Below, piece by piece: positions 24,328 through 37,244 of a stretch of DNA of 64,000 nt; the stretch's first letter is position 1; each line of letters starts with the position of its first letter. The DNA lies in NCBI GenBank assembly GCA_013396525.1, contig VWYX01000705.1, positions 1-64,000 of the forward strand. Direction: 5' to 3'. Position numbers and translations under genes: made by a program. This stretch comes from Chaetorhynchus papuensis (Eukaryota; Chordata; Aves; Passeriformes; Rhipiduridae). The notes under the pieces were generated by a model. It was not told the DNA's origin. It saw only the letters and a program-made list of their open reading frames with translations, and ran no database searches.

Positions 24328-27300
24328 GCATCCCAAACCACTGTTCTTGATCTGCCCACTGAGCTGCTTCACTGTCACTGCCTTCCAAGTCCCCCTCTTC
24401 TCCACTTCCCTCCATGTCATCCACATCTTCTTCCTGGGTGGCATCTGTTGGACTTTCCTCTTTTTCCATTTTCTGCAATCCTTCTAGTGACTTCTGATCG
24501 TTTGGATCCAAACTGAGGAAAGGAAGAAAAAGAAAGCATTGTCCTGAAACTTTTTTCTCTTTGTGGCCTTAGTGTAAAGAATAACAATAAAATCTCATCC
24601 TGTTGTCTGCACTTCCTGTTTAACATCATCAGGAGGCTTATTTTAGATGATGATGCAACTTCCCCTTGAGCTACTGTAACACTGAGTATTAAATCTCTTT
24701 ATAAAACAGTTCTGATCCCCAAGAACGCATTTATCTAAACATCCCACTCTTCCAGAAAACTTAGTCACCTCTCCCAACAATACTAATTATAAAGTAACAT
24801 GAAAGCAGTAAAAATTTAAATGACTCTGACTAAATATAATCTATGCAGGCAAAAACCAGCTGACCCATTTAAGCCGCACAAGTTCGCAGCGGACATAATG
24901 TGCTGGATTTAAGGCAAATTGAAGATGCTGCAATCAAAACATGGGAATATTTAACAGAATAACACCCTAAAATAGCATTTAGATTATGTTACGTTGAATC
25001 ACACTATTTAAATTTATCGAATAGCTCATTTTTATATGCTCCTTCTAGTGTAAAAGAATGGATCTTAAAGCCTGACTATATAATAATTAATAACTATAAA
25101 TAATTCCTAAATAATTATAAATAATACCTTAATCATTTTGTTAGTCAAGGAATCACAAGCCTAGCGATGTATTTAGCAGCAATACAGTCCTTACATTTTG
25201 CACTTCTCAGTTCAAATTCTTAAGACCAACCAATTTATTAACAGGGTGCCATTTGCGTGGTTTTGCTTAAGGGAGATTGATACAAACCCACCTCTGATTC
25301 TCATCCTAATTAATTAATAGCTCATCCTTTTACTCAGTGAAACTGATTATTGGTTCTTATAAGCCTCCTGCAGTGTCAGGGTGTGCTTTACCTCAGGGCT
25401 ATGCTGTACTGGTCCATGGCTTCCTGGTACTCGTTGACAGCCACGAGGAAGTCCCCCAGGATGCGGTGCAGCACACAGTCGCTCTGGTTGGCCAGGGCAT
25501 TCCTCAGCAAGGCAATCCCATCTTCATACTTCTGTTCTCTACCTGTTCACAGGTAAAGCTACTGCTTTAATTAATAGGTGAGACAAATCTATATAAAGTC
25601 ACAGTGTTCACAGTCTTCCCAACACAAGGCTATCTGTCCCTCCAGACCTGTCAGCGGGAGGACAGCAGTGCTCTACTTCTTGCAAGATTAACTCTAACAA
25701 TGACTTATTGTTGCAATAGCTGTTGCACTCACAATTACATCTACTTTGAAGTCAAAACATTTTGCTTGCAATTTGCTTTAAGTGTAATATCAGTTGCTGG
25801 ATGCAATTAATTCCTGTGATTTTTCCTTCAGGATAGAACTGATAAATCCCTGGACTGTATCATCACTGTTACATCCTTCACATTGATGTGGCTGCAGAAC
25901 TGCCTTGCATGTACAAAGGTATCTTTAAACAAACCAACAAGGGGGGAAAAAGGAACTTACTGAGAAGTTCTGCTTTCTTTACCACAGCTTTAATGTAGTC
26001 AGGTCTTTGTGTGAGAGCTTTATCCAGCAACGTTTTTGCCTTTTCCTGCGTGACTGGGTCCTCCAGGCAGACTGTGGCCAGCAGAGTGAGGGTCTGTGCG
26101 TTTGCCCCCAGGGTTTTGTACACGTTATTTGCCATCACCATGGCTTCACGGATGCTGTTGGATGCCAGGTAACACTCGATGAGACCTGGTGGTGTCAGAT
26201 GGAAACGTTGCAGGGTTTGAGTCAGCACCACAGGCACTCATCCCTCCACCATTATTTGCACTTAGTAGCACTCAGGTGCTGAACAGCTGACACTCCAATA
26301 AGCAAACACAAATTGCAGTTGAGAAAGGGAATCTATGCATGTCAACAAATCCATTCTATAGGTAACTGACTTGATGTTAATTAGTGGGCAGGCACTGAAA
26401 AAAATCCCAGCCCTAAGTACATCTAATCTAACATTTTTGTCCAATTTCAATACTGAGATAATTAATACTTCACCTGGACTCTTCACCACTCACTATCTAC
26501 TTGAAGCTGCTGTTGAGATCAACAAGATTTAAATATTTCATCAAATATGACAAAACAAAGCTCCCAGCAGTCGCCTGACTGCTTCAACTGTTTCATCAGT
26601 TTTGGGGTAATAATTATTTACTAGAAAGCCAACGGGAGGGAAGAACTGCTGTTTATTCCCTTGCCTCACCATCATCAGCATGACACCAACCCTCACAGCA
26701 GAGCAGCTTTTTGTGGCTCACCTTCGTAGCAGTCGAGGCGGCAGGGCGCCAGCCGGATGGCCTCACGGAAGTGGATGATGGCCTCCTGCACCCGGCCCAT
26801 GTTCCTCAGGGCAGCTCCTTTCAGCAGCAGGGCTTGGACACTGTTGCTGTTCAGCTGGATAGCTTTGGCTCCCAAGTATAAGGCACGGGAGTATCGTTTG
26901 CTGTAGAAACTGTGACACCTACAGAAAGAAGAGAGGGATTGTAAACGTGCACTGCCTGCGGTGTCTGTGTGTAGTCATGCGGGTTTTGAACTCCTTGCAT
27001 TTGAAGTTAAGAAAAAAAAACTTCTTCAGGAGTTTACAAAAACCCCATTATAAATTAAAACTGTTACTGCTATTTAATGTATTGCTGGTATTGCACAGGT
27101 GTGGTAACTCTAATAGATTTAACATACAGAAAACAAACACGACAGATATTTACAGAGAGCTAATTTTAAGTTACCCAAGAACGGAACAGACAGGATAGGA
27201 AAGCACCTTCTGAACAAAAGAAGCTGAACCCACTGTGTCAGCTGTAACCCACCACATTCAGCAAATCGAGAGCTGAGGTGAGAAAGGAAAGAAAACAACT

Positions 27301-30300
27301 CACCCAGATACCACCCAGGGCTCTGCGTGTTGGTCAGAAATATTGAAGAGCCGGCAGCCCAAGTTCTCCACATCCTCCAGCCGACCCTCACGCGCCAATA
27401 AATAACCATAAACATCCATTCCTAAAGAGACACGTTGGAGGATCACTCCTCAAGAAATGTTCATTCACAAGAAAACAAAGCCACCAAAACCACAAACACC
27501 TACTTTAAACTGCGCTATTACCAGGAAAGGTTCAAGACATGCAGCTTCTGAATGCCAGCTCTGAACTGAAAGCTGGGTAAACAATATACAATATTCCACT
27601 GCATGTAGCTGTTACTCTTCAGGTCAATCTTCTCTCAGGATTTACTCACCTTTTATTAGGTAAGGATCCAGCATTTGTGCTTGTTCAAATTTTAGGATAG
27701 AGTTTTTATTATCTCCAGCTCTGAAGTACAGGTCTGCTAAGCTCCCCAGCAAGTCCACATTATCCCTCAGCAATGACTTCTTCTCTAAAGAGCTTAAAGG
27801 GAAAAAAAAATGCCCGTTATTTATAAACGACACTTTGAATATCATTGTATATAAGAATTAATATATTATTGGATTGCAGCATGCTCTTTCAACTCTTACC
27901 AAATGGTGTTTATTGCTCTGGTGTTGTCTCCAGTATGCACAAAGGCGTATGCCTTGATCCACACGGAGAGCCAATCCAAATTGGGAATGCTCTGGATTAT
28001 ATTGATGGTCATGGAGGCCACTTCTGCTCCCTTCACCGACAGCGAGAGCAAGCCTGTTCAGAAGGGTTCATCCATCAGTCTCAGCCACCCAAAACTGCTT
28101 TTGATACAAATTGTCTGAGGGCCAGAAACTCCGTCCCTTGACAAGCACAAACAGCTGTTACAGGGCTTGTTACAATTTATATAATGTGGGTATGACATGC
28201 AGATAAAGACAGTTCAGGAGTCCCAAGTGCAATTCGAATTATAACACTGCTGAACACTGCAATGCTCACAGTGTGCACACACCCACCTAGGATGGCATCC
28301 AGGGCCAAGGGGCACTGCCTCAGCACTTCTTTGTAGCTCGTCACCGAGGAGCGCTCCTGACCTGCTTTCTTGTAGAGATTTGCCAGCATCATATTGATCT
28401 ACAGACAACAGAAATGTGGGGACAGTCAAGTGTGAGGAAGGAGAAAGAATCACTAAGGAAGGACACAACTCTGTCTTCAAGCCTCTGTTCTGGGCAGAAG
28501 ACAAAATAACCTGCCCTTCTGAGAACACTCTAAGGTACCATATGGTATAAAAAGAAAACTGTGGCTTCTTTCTGAGTACAGAAATAAATTCTACATCCTT
28601 TTGTACGTGCACAGTGCACCTTGAAATCTGTGTTGTGCATCAAAGAAGTCAAAAGATGGGCAAGTGCTCATACATGATGCCAAGAAGGATCTGTATATCC
28701 ATTAATCAGTCTCTTCCAGGAATCTCTGTATCCATGGAAGTGTCTGAATTAGCTTAGCAAGGCAGAGAAAGCTTCCATTCAGCTTCTGAATGAAGCCATG
28801 GTTGACTAAAGAACAGAAATTATCTGAGCTCTACACAACACAAGTAGCTGGTTTCTGCTAACCAGCTACAGCACTTTTCATTTACTGGTGTATACAACCA
28901 AAAAGTTTACTTTCCTCAACTTTTTCATCTTTTTCTGTTCTGTAACCTGATCTTTGAACAGAACACTCTGACATTAACTGGAGTTTAAGCCATGTACACT
29001 TTTAGGACAATTTAACATGAAACACAGTTGACTGATCTGATGTGTTAATCTTTTAAGCCCTTCTGAGTAACAGAGCCAGCGAGCAAAGACTCCACAGATT
29101 TGGCACTGCAGACCACAAGAGGGATCTAAATATTTAACATTATCTAAACTGTTGTTGAAAAGGATTAAAAGATTTTAAAAGATGTAGCACTAGCAAGCCT
29201 TCAACTTGCCAAAGTCTCCAGCCTTTCAAGGATTTTGCACTGCTCCAATTACACAAGAAGTTAATAAAAATGCACAAAACTTTTAACTCCTTTTTTTTTT
29301 GGTTGTTTTTTTAATTCTTTCTAACAGAGGAAATATAAAATTGGTATGATTTTTAAGAAAAGGGTCCAAATCAGCCAATTTAAAATTAGGAAATGCTACC
29401 GAACAATATTTAACTAAAGAAAAAGACATAATGCCATTATACCTATTATCTATGTTCTGCTCTATAGATACACTGACCAAGAACCTGTGACAAAAACCTG
29501 CCAGAACTCACCTTTGGAGTTCTCTGCCTGGAAGGAATCCCATCAAGAATAGCAATGGCATCTTTATCTTGCTTCAGCATTGTGTAACATTCAGCCATTT
29601 TGTATTTCACTTCAATTTCTGACGGTAAACACTGAAGCAAAAAAGAAAGATTTAAATACGACGTTGGTTTAATCAGGTATGAAACTTTTAATAAGGTTTC
29701 CTTATAAATATTTATATTGTGTTGAAAAATATCTAGTGCAAGTAAGCTAACAATGCAAGTCACTGCTAGTTCATATTGTCCCTGTGTTCAAATTAAAAGT
29801 ACGAAGTACACATACAGAAAAATTTTATGCCGGACACCATTTTAAGTTTCGCATTAGAAAACACCACACAGATATTATCAAATTAATTAGCCTTAAAAGT
29901 CAGGTTTATTTGACATGATAAATGCACAATCTAAGGTATTTAAAAGACATGCAAAGGTGATGCTCAGTTAGTGATGGACTTGGCAGGGACTCGATCTGAA
30001 GGATCCTTTCCAGCCTCAGTGACTCCGTGAATATTGAGTCAGCAGTATTAACTGGAAGGGGGAATGTGATCACTTCATGCAGCACATTATCAGTTCTTAA
30101 ATACCTGGCTTTGGGGTGTTGATGCAGCATTCCCAGTAGAAGGTCTGACTTTGGAGGTTTTGCTTAAGGCTTTTTTCTGCTGTAAGGCCATGGTGTACTT
30201 GCTGACAGCATTCCTATATTCCTTGTCATGGAACAGGGAGTCTGCATGGTAGACAAGGAGCTGGTACTTCTGAGATGGAGAGAACAGTTCCCTGGAAGAA

Positions 30301-31426
30301 ATGCAGACAGAAAAGGCTGAGATCAGCTGGCTGCACAAGAATCAAAACTTTACAGGTCCAAAGTATTTGTAGCTTTGGTTTGTCTGGCTTCAACTTCCAA
30401 CTGCTGCAGCTTCTTTACTACACTGGAAGGACCATCGAGTAACAGGTACTGACTCCTCACACAGGGGTTATCTCACCAATTTCTTTTATCTGTAAACAAA
30501 CAAATCCTACAGCCACTCCTGACACCTCATCAGCAACAACAGCTCAATGTTTGGCTACCTGGCCACTGCCCCCATCCTTCCCATAACAAGCCACAGGCTG
30601 TCAATGTCCATTACACTGTATCAACTTTCTCCTAGGATTTATTCACCTTTTATTCGCTAAGGATCCAGCATTTTGCCCGCTCAGATTTCAGAACAGTTTC
30701 GTTTGAATGGACTCAAGTTTAAAGGGCAACCCAGCTCCTTATACAGCTGTTCTGGTCCTAATCCCTATTCGCACATGAAACAAACCCCTTTTGTAACACT
30801 CCTAGTAGCCAACAAGAAACATGGAGAGAAACAATTTACAAGGGCCTGGAGTGACAGGACAAGGGGGAATAGCTTCACACTGATGGAGGACAGGGTTAGA
30901 TTGGATATTAGGAAATATTCTTCCCTGGGAGGGTGGGGAGGCCCTGGCACAGAGTGCCCAGAGAAGCTGTGGCTGCCCCATCCCTGGAAAGGGTCCAAGG
31001 CCAGGTTGGACGGGGCTTGGAGCAACCTGGGACCTTGGAAGGTGTCCCTGCCCAAGGCAGAAGGGGTGGAACAAAACAATCTTCAAGGTCCCTTCCAACC
31101 TGAACGATTCGGTGATTCTCTGCCAGGGCACCCATGTTGTAGGGGCCACCCCAAAGGGACGCTGATGCTGGTACCCGAACAGAGGCGGGCTCCATCCCCG
31201 GCAGGGACAGGGCAGGGGCAGAGGACAGGGGCAGGAGAGGGGCAGGGACAGGGACACCCCAAGAGCGGCCCCGCTCCCCCCACAGTCGCTGCCCCGCGCG
31301 CGCCCCCTGCCGGCGGGGCACTCACGGGTTGTTGCCGCTCATGGTGAGGAGCAGCCCGCTGAGCAGCCGCACGTTCGAGTGCAGCCCGGCGGCCGCCATC
31401 TCGCGCACGTGCTCCACCACACTCAT
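24323..31426 (-). CDS. ANAPC7: ANAPC7, anaphase-promoting complex subunit 7 (TPR protein)
   Basis: TPR scaffold subunit of the APC/C ubiquitin ligase that drives mitotic exit. Coding exons in transcript order (minus): 31426-31326, 30291-30105, 29631-29512, 28398-28287, 28053-27900, 27792-27650, 27421-27304, 26918-26722, 26185-25961, 25542-25392, 24512-24323. Their lengths total 1698 nt, giving 565 residues plus stop, and every junction keeps frame. The start (MSVVEHVREMAAAGLHSNV) is the conserved APC7 N-terminus. Helical TPR segments run through the middle, for example LLGSLADLYFRAGDN and ALLLKGAALRNMGRVQEAI. The C-terminus is the acidic EEDVDDMEGSGEEGD tail ending DQEQWFGMQ. The CpG-rich promoter is just upstream, and ARPC3 lies about 1.1 kb further up on the same strand. 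Confidence 0.97.
30634..30696 (-). pseudogene. Decayed partial copy of the ANAPC7 exon-6 3' end plus donor, inside intron 1
   Basis: The segment matches 27637-27700, the 3' end of the exon 27792-27650 plus its splice donor. I count about 53 of 63 aligned bases identical, with one single-base gap, and 8 of 10 mismatches are transitions. The copy keeps a GT donor-like site (AAAAG|GTGAAT). It changes the tyrosine codon after MLDP to TAG and has a 1-nt deletion, so it cannot encode the same peptide. It lies in the same orientation as ANAPC7. Confidence 0.75.
30825..31119 (+). mobile_element. CR1-type LINE 3' fragment, + orientation
   Basis: Typical avian CR1 3' end in the sense direction. It has the segment around TGACAGGACAAGGGGGAA, then GCCCAGAGAAGCTGTGG, CATCCCTGGAAAGG, GAAGGTGTCCCTGCCC and AAGGTCCCTTCCAACCTGAA, ending in a degenerate terminal repeat GATTCGGTGATTCT. 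It is 5'-truncated, as usual for CR1. It lies in ANAPC7 intron 1, about 200 bp from the exon-1 donor. Boundaries are approximate. Confidence 0.9.
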
Positions 31427-31700
31427 GCTGCCGCCGGCGGGGCGGAGGGGACGGGACGGGACCGGGGGGAACCGGGAGAGACACCGAGCGAGGCACCGGG
31501 CACGGAGCTGCCGCCGCCGCCCGCCGCCACTCCAAAATGGCGCCACCCAGGGGTCCTCGCGCGCCGCCGCCTGCAGGCGGCCAAGGCACTGCCTGCGCGG
31601 CCCGACAGGCGCGCGGAGGGCAGCCCGCTGCGAGGGCCCCCCGCGGCGGCGGGAACGGGCGTGAGGGGAGAGCGGGGTCCGGGCACGGCGGGTCAGGGGA
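31280..31700 (-). promoter_or_regulatory. ANAPC7: ANAPC7 CpG-island promoter with a YY1-like site
   Basis: Very GC- and CpG-rich sequence around the ANAPC7 start codon (31426-31424). AAAATGGCGCC at 31534-31544, about 110 bp upstream of the ATG, resembles the YY1 motif frequent in housekeeping promoters. No TATA box is evident. The transcription start cannot be placed exactly. Confidence 0.65.
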
Positions 31701-32515
31701 TTTGCTCCCCTGTGTGTCCTCTGGTGGGAGACACACACCCCCCCTGCCTCCACAGCTCCCGAATCCGCCCCTTGTCCTTCTGAGAATACGCTGACACGAG
31801 TCCTGCCACGAAGGAACAAAACCTGAATAAACTAAGCGTGGATTTGTGTTCTTCCAGAAGTCATTTGACTTATAAGAATAGCCACTTTTTACCAGTTTGG
31901 GAGTGTTTGAATCTGCCATCAGGAAGGCAGCCACAGACCCAGTTTTGTGGGATTTGCCTGTGTTACCCTGTAAAGGCATTTCAGGAGCACAGCTCTGTGG
32001 AGACAGACCTGTTAAATAAACAGGTAAATTGATGCGAACTGCAGACCCTGTATTAATCCCAGCTTTTGGTGAGAATGATTCACTTCCAACTGATTAACGT
32101 TACACAATAATCATGGAATCGCAGAATGGTTTGGGTCGGAAGGGACCTTAAAGATCATCTTGTTCCACCCTTGGCCAGGGACACCTTCCACTGTCCCAGG
32201 TTGCTCCAAGCCCTGTCCAACCTGGTCTTGGACACTGCCAGGGATGGGGCAGCCACAGCTTCTCTGGGCACCCTGTGCCAGGGCCTTCCCACCCTCACAA
32301 GGAAGATATTTTCCCCAGTATCCAATCTAAACCTGCCCTCTGTCAGGTCAAAGCCATTCCCCCTTGTCCTGGCACTCCAGGCTCTTGTTGGCTCCCTTCA
32401 GGTCCTGGAAGGCCACCATTAAGTCACCCCAAAAAAAAGGACAAAACCCCTCTTTGACTTCTTTGAAGGCTGTCCATAAGACACACAGTAGTTGTCACGT
32501 TAATTACAAGCAAAT
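31700..32515. other. Intergenic spacer between the ANAPC7 promoter and ARPC3 3' end
   Basis: About 0.8 kb with no gene. It contains the minus-oriented CR1 fragment at 32110-32418; the rest is unique-looking sequence. Confidence 0.7.
32110..32418 (-). mobile_element. CR1-type LINE 3' fragment, - orientation
   Basis: Reverse-complement CR1 3' end. It starts with ATCATGGAATCGCAGAATGG and GGAAGGGACCTTAAAGATCA, continues through GACACCTTCCACTGTCCCAG, GGATGGGGCAGCCACAGCTT and CCTTGTCCTGGCACTCCAGG. It is oppositely oriented to the CR1 at 30825-31119, and the two flank the ANAPC7 promoter. Boundaries are approximate. Confidence 0.92.
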
Positions 32516-32521
32516 TTTATT
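32516..32521 (-). terminator. ARPC3: ARPC3 poly(A) signal
   Basis: AATAAA on the minus strand about 425 bp past the ARPC3 stop, consistent with a short 3' UTR (about 32943 down to 32500). Confidence 0.7.
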
Positions 32522-32943
32522 GAAAACAAGGTAAAAATCACTGCACTGGACAACACAGCGTGAGAGGTCTGTTTTCCCAGGACATACGACACCCAGACTC
32601 CAGCCAGCAGAGCAACGACACAGCTCCCCTGCCCCACAGCCAAGCCCACTTCTTCTCTTAAATACAAGCCCTGTTTTAAATGCTGTAGCCACGATTACAA
32701 AGCAACTTGCATCTGAAACAGCACGTGAGAAATCACTTATTAAGCACCAGCTTAATAATATTTGCTTACACAACTTATCTTTTTGCTCTCCCTCCATCAC
32801 TCATTGACAGGTTTGGTTTTTTTCTTTTTTTTTTTTTACTTCATAAGCACTTAATTCTTCCTTGGTACAAAACGTATCCAAAACAAAGGCAAAAGACTTG
32901 AATATCTTGCTGTGGAAATGCTTAAAGTTGTTGCCACTTTGCT

Positions 32944-35900
32944 TCACTGCCCAGGGCCTGAGAGACTCTTGTTCATGAATTGCCTCTTCACAAAGCAGAT
33001 CCACCACTGCAGAAGGAAGTACAGAGTCAGAAAATCCGCAGAAGTGGTTTCCATTAAAGTATTCAATCTCTGACATATAACATGTTAAGACTCCAGTTTT
33101 ACACGTGGTTTTCCACACTGGTTTCTACTGGAATTTCTACTGGTTTCTACTGGAGGTGAACAAGACAGTAGGAATGGACACAATGAATTCATATTACAGG
33201 ACTTTGAATTAAAATGGGAAATTCTACTTTCTCTTATTTTTATTATATATTATTCCAATACAATCATAAATGAGGGCGGCATCAGGAAGCTATGCCTTTG
33301 AAACTAAATTAGCCTAAGTAATTTCAACATTAAATGTAGTCACATTTGTACATGAAACACGTGAACAGTCAAGAGGTGACTCATTCATTGATCAGCGATT
33401 TTTTTTCAATCTGGATACGAGGCAAAACAATCGACTTCAAAGCAGCTCTCAAACCAGAGCTGCCTGGGAAGACAAACAGCACCTCTCATGCTTGTGAACT
33501 TCCATTTGCAACCCCAGCCAAGAGCAGATGTGCAGCGCTTTGAAGAGTTGAACCAGACACCTCTTCTTACTGCCCTGCTTTTGAAACTAACCCAAACTGG
33601 CGTTCGCTGTCATATCACATTAGATTAAATTTATTGATAACGTGCAGCTGCCATTTCACTGTAAAATCAGTCCAGCTTGGCTGAAGTCACCCACCCCTGA
33701 CCATCGCCCCTTCATCTCACTTCTCTCCACGTGGCTGAAAAAACTCCCCCAACCTCTCATTAACTCCATGGTGATGCCACTGAACTCTTACCTTGCTTGG
33801 CTTGTCGCTCTGAGGATCAAATACTTTGTCACAAAGGCGAAGGCCGGTCTCTTGCCTCAGCTGCTGCAGGTAGGCCCTCATCACCTCTGAAAGCAGCACA
33901 GCAAAACCAGGGTAAACTGGGGAGCACCAACTCAAACTGGATTTAACACGGACGCATCAGCGATCGCTGCTTAAAGCAGAGAGGGAGTTTCACATCTGCA
34001 GGTACTCCCAGCTGGCTGAGTTGATTTTGCTTAGTTTATCTATGGATCCTTGGAAATCCCCAAGGTCAGAAAATCCACCTTGTGCTGCCTTCAGAAGACA
34101 GACTGCAAATTTAAAAGATTTGGTTTTAACAGTAATTTTTCTAACTGCGGTCACAAAAATGCAGTTAATGAAGTGTGAGCCCAAGGCAGCCCTGAGAGGC
34201 CCTGGGTGAGCCTTACCTTCCTCCTGCTTGTTGGCAGGTTTGGCGTAAATGGCGTTAAGTGGAAAGCCAGGCTCCCCTGGGATTGGGAAGTTAGTGATTC
34301 CTAGTGTGTACATTTCCTTCTCTCCTTGGCCTTTGGAGTTACACTGGAAGAACCAGGCAAACAATGGATTAGCAGTTACAAACAAAAGCTGGGGGAGCAT
34401 TAGACCCAAGTATTTTACAAAGCTGTAACACTAAAAACTCGTCAAGAAGAGCAACACAGCATATCCACATTGGAGTATTTGGGACTCTGACAACTGGGAC
34501 TGGGGTGAACAGGATTATCTGTGCCCCTGGAAGGAGAATATCAGGAAATCCTTTCCTGAGAACAATCCTCAGAACAGACTGTTTCCCTCCTGCACAGAAA
34601 TTCGGCTTTCTTACCTTTTGCAGCTTTTTCAGGCACTCAGAAATGTAGAGGGTTACATAGATCAGTGTTCTGTCAGCCTCGTTCTGCAAAACAAGAGCAG
34701 GAACTCTTAGATTACAGGACTTTGTGGAACTGATAAAGTCTGAAACAGGAATGAATTCAAGCCATTTTGGGCTATAGTTTCCCCATGAGAGGGAGATCTG
34801 CAACTCGTGACATTTACCCAACTTTAAAGGTTAAATGGGGAGATTTTGTGATCTAGTAGAATTACTTCCTTGAAAATAAATTTATATTCACTGCACCAAC
34901 CCTCCAAAGAACTAGAAAATGCTCAGTATCTCAAAAAATTACCTTAATTTCATAATTTTTGAAGAAAACATTAGCTTTGAAGTAGTAGATGGCTTCATCT
35001 ATAATATCTGTGTCCTTGGCTAATAAAAAAGAGATACAGAGTTAAGCAGTGCACTATTAACTAACATTACATTTGTCATGATTCTACTCACTGAAATACA
35101 TAAATAAGGATTACTGCAAAGGTAAAACCTTGGTATTTACAAAAAGCAGAAGTCAGCACCATGTAAGAGAAAACCTGTGCAATACCAAGAGCTCAGACTG
35201 TAATATCTAAGCTTCCTGCTCCCTTCTCCTTCCCCTGTGATATGTCACTTCACAAACAGCAGCAATTCAGCAGTTCCTCACTCTTCTACCATTTGAGTAA
35301 CTCGTCAGAGTTTTAACATCATAAAAGGATAGAAAAAAATGTTTTTGGAGAAAGCATACCAGCACAATCCCTCATATTCCATTATCCTCTTCAAAAAAAG
35401 AGGAGGGGAGCAGAACACAGTGATGAGCTGACTTTTGCCACCATCCAAGACCGCTTAAATCCAGAAACATTTCCTTTACATTTCCCTTCTCACACTGAAC
35501 CGCCACACTGCTGGGGGAACACCACGCCTGGGAAGTTCAGGTGCTGAAGGGGAATCTTTACCTGGCTGCCTGTGGGCCCTGTCAGGGTGCCTGTAACTTC
35601 ATTTCAATTCCTGAAGCCCCACACCCTCAGGTGCCACCCCACTCCCCATCGCTCAGAGCAGCCGAGCGTCTCCAGCCACAGCCCAAAGCAGGAGTTCTCG
35701 GCAGCTAAACCCCCACTTCCTCTGACACAGAGGCTTCAAACCACCACAGCCTCCTCAAAACCCTGCTCAGGAGCACACGGAGACAGGGGGAAGCACCAGA
35801 ACAGCAACCAGAGGCTTGGATTACTGAAACTACTAATTCAGCAGAACACAAAGCACGTTCATCTGTGCGTAATTATTTTCTATGATTTGCACCACTGAAG

Positions 35901-37244
35901 TAGTTGAAAACTTCTTTCCTCCTCTCTAAACCGCAAAGCCTTCCATTTCCCACCCCGACTCATCTTGTCACTCTTGCTGGGGCTGGCTTAGAGCAACCCC
36001 TGAGATGATGAGCTACATCCAATAATTCAGAGGTTATTATAAACTTACTTTCTCGAGGTGCTGGGCCCTTGAACTGGCTCCTGATGGGTAACAGCGCCAT
36101 GTTCCCAATTAGTTTGGTGTCTGAGTCCATTAAAGTGGAGTGGTAAGCCTAGAGACAGAGAGAGCTGGTTATTGATCCTACTGAAAATAGACATTTCCAT
36201 ATCCAATCACATGTCCCCCGTGTCTTCATCAGACAGGAGTCACAGCCTAGTTCATGATGATGCTTCGAGCATTTTTTCCTTGCACAAACAATTGCTATTT
36301 TCTGTTTAGGCCCAGATCCTGGTGCCATTCTGGTGAATACCATCAAAACACCACCACTGCCACCACTTGCAGTCGCAGTGGTGGGAGATGGGATAAAATC
36401 TGTGTTCTTGGTCTGCAGGCACAGTTCATCCCCAGTCTGCCTGACCCCTTCCTGGCAGCACCAAGGGGTAACAGCCCTGCTCACCTGCCTGAGTTTTGGG
36501 GCATTGCACTGAAAGTTAGTTGGTCATTTAAAAATATGTAATTTATTTCTATGTCTAACTATTAATAGTAAATAATTATAAATAAAGCCAGGCTTAATGC
36601 ACTCAAACCTTCCCCCCCCCCCAAAAAAAAAAAAAAAACAAAACTGATTTAAGTGAAAAACAAAACCGTTTTCTGCATATGACAAATTCTTCCTAGAAAA
36701 CCAATTTTCAACAACTATTGAGTTTAGTTTCAGGCACTTTCCAAACGTTTCCTGGGTGCTGTGCCAGGCCACTGGGAATCCCTCAGCTCCTCACAACCCA
36801 CCTTTTGTGGGGGGCAGGGAAAGATGAAAGTGACTGGGGGAGGGTGGGTGTAAAAAGCAGTTTATTTCACGGAGGGTAAAGTGTTGTGAACAAAGCCAGA
36901 GCACAGCCCTGCTGTGACCACCCTCTCCCCCGCCGCTACCGGGGCTCGCACCCTCCCGGCTGCGGGTGGATCCCTGGCAGGGGGAGGAGGAAAAGGAAGA
37001 GGAAGGTGCTGGCCTTGCAGCAGCCTCCCAGAAAGAGCCATTCCCCGCTCTCAGGAGCGCTCCCCGCAGCTGCAGCCCCTCTTAACCCCCGCACTGACCG
37101 AGGCCAGACCCCGCAGCAGAGCCCCTTCCCCGGCCCGGGATCGCCTCCGCCGCCCCCGGCCCGGCCCCGCCGCCCCGCGCCCTCCTGCCCGCGCTGCCGC
37201 CGCCGGGGCCGCGCAGCGCCGGCTGCGGAGCCGCTCACCGGCAT
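32944..37244 (-). CDS. ARPC3: ARPC3, actin-related protein 2/3 complex subunit 3 (p21-Arc)
   Basis: Subunit of the Arp2/3 complex that nucleates branched actin filaments in the cytoplasm. Coding exons in transcript order (minus): 37244-37239, 36148-36049, 35019-34943, 34683-34615, 34343-34217, 33886-33792, 33006-32944. Total is 537 nt, giving 178 residues plus stop, the family length. The first exon carries only ATG CCG before its donor. Diagnostic segments are AYHSTLMDSDTKLIGNMALL, DEAIYYFKANVFFKNYEIK, NEADRTLIYVTLYISECLKK, GEKEMYTLGITNFPIPGEPG and the C-terminus NKSLSGPGQ. It sits between ANAPC7 and GPN3 on the same strand, each with its own CpG-rich promoter. No frame breaks are seen. Confidence 0.97.

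Noticed and set aside
31083..31979. Minus-strand open frame of about 298 codons over ANAPC7 exon 1
   Set aside because: It reads through the CR1, the true exon-1 donor and the CpG island; only the 101-nt ANAPC7 exon within it is supported.
36608..36639. C-run followed by A-run as a transposon tail
   Set aside because: Homopolymers alone, with no recognisable element or target-site duplication next to them.
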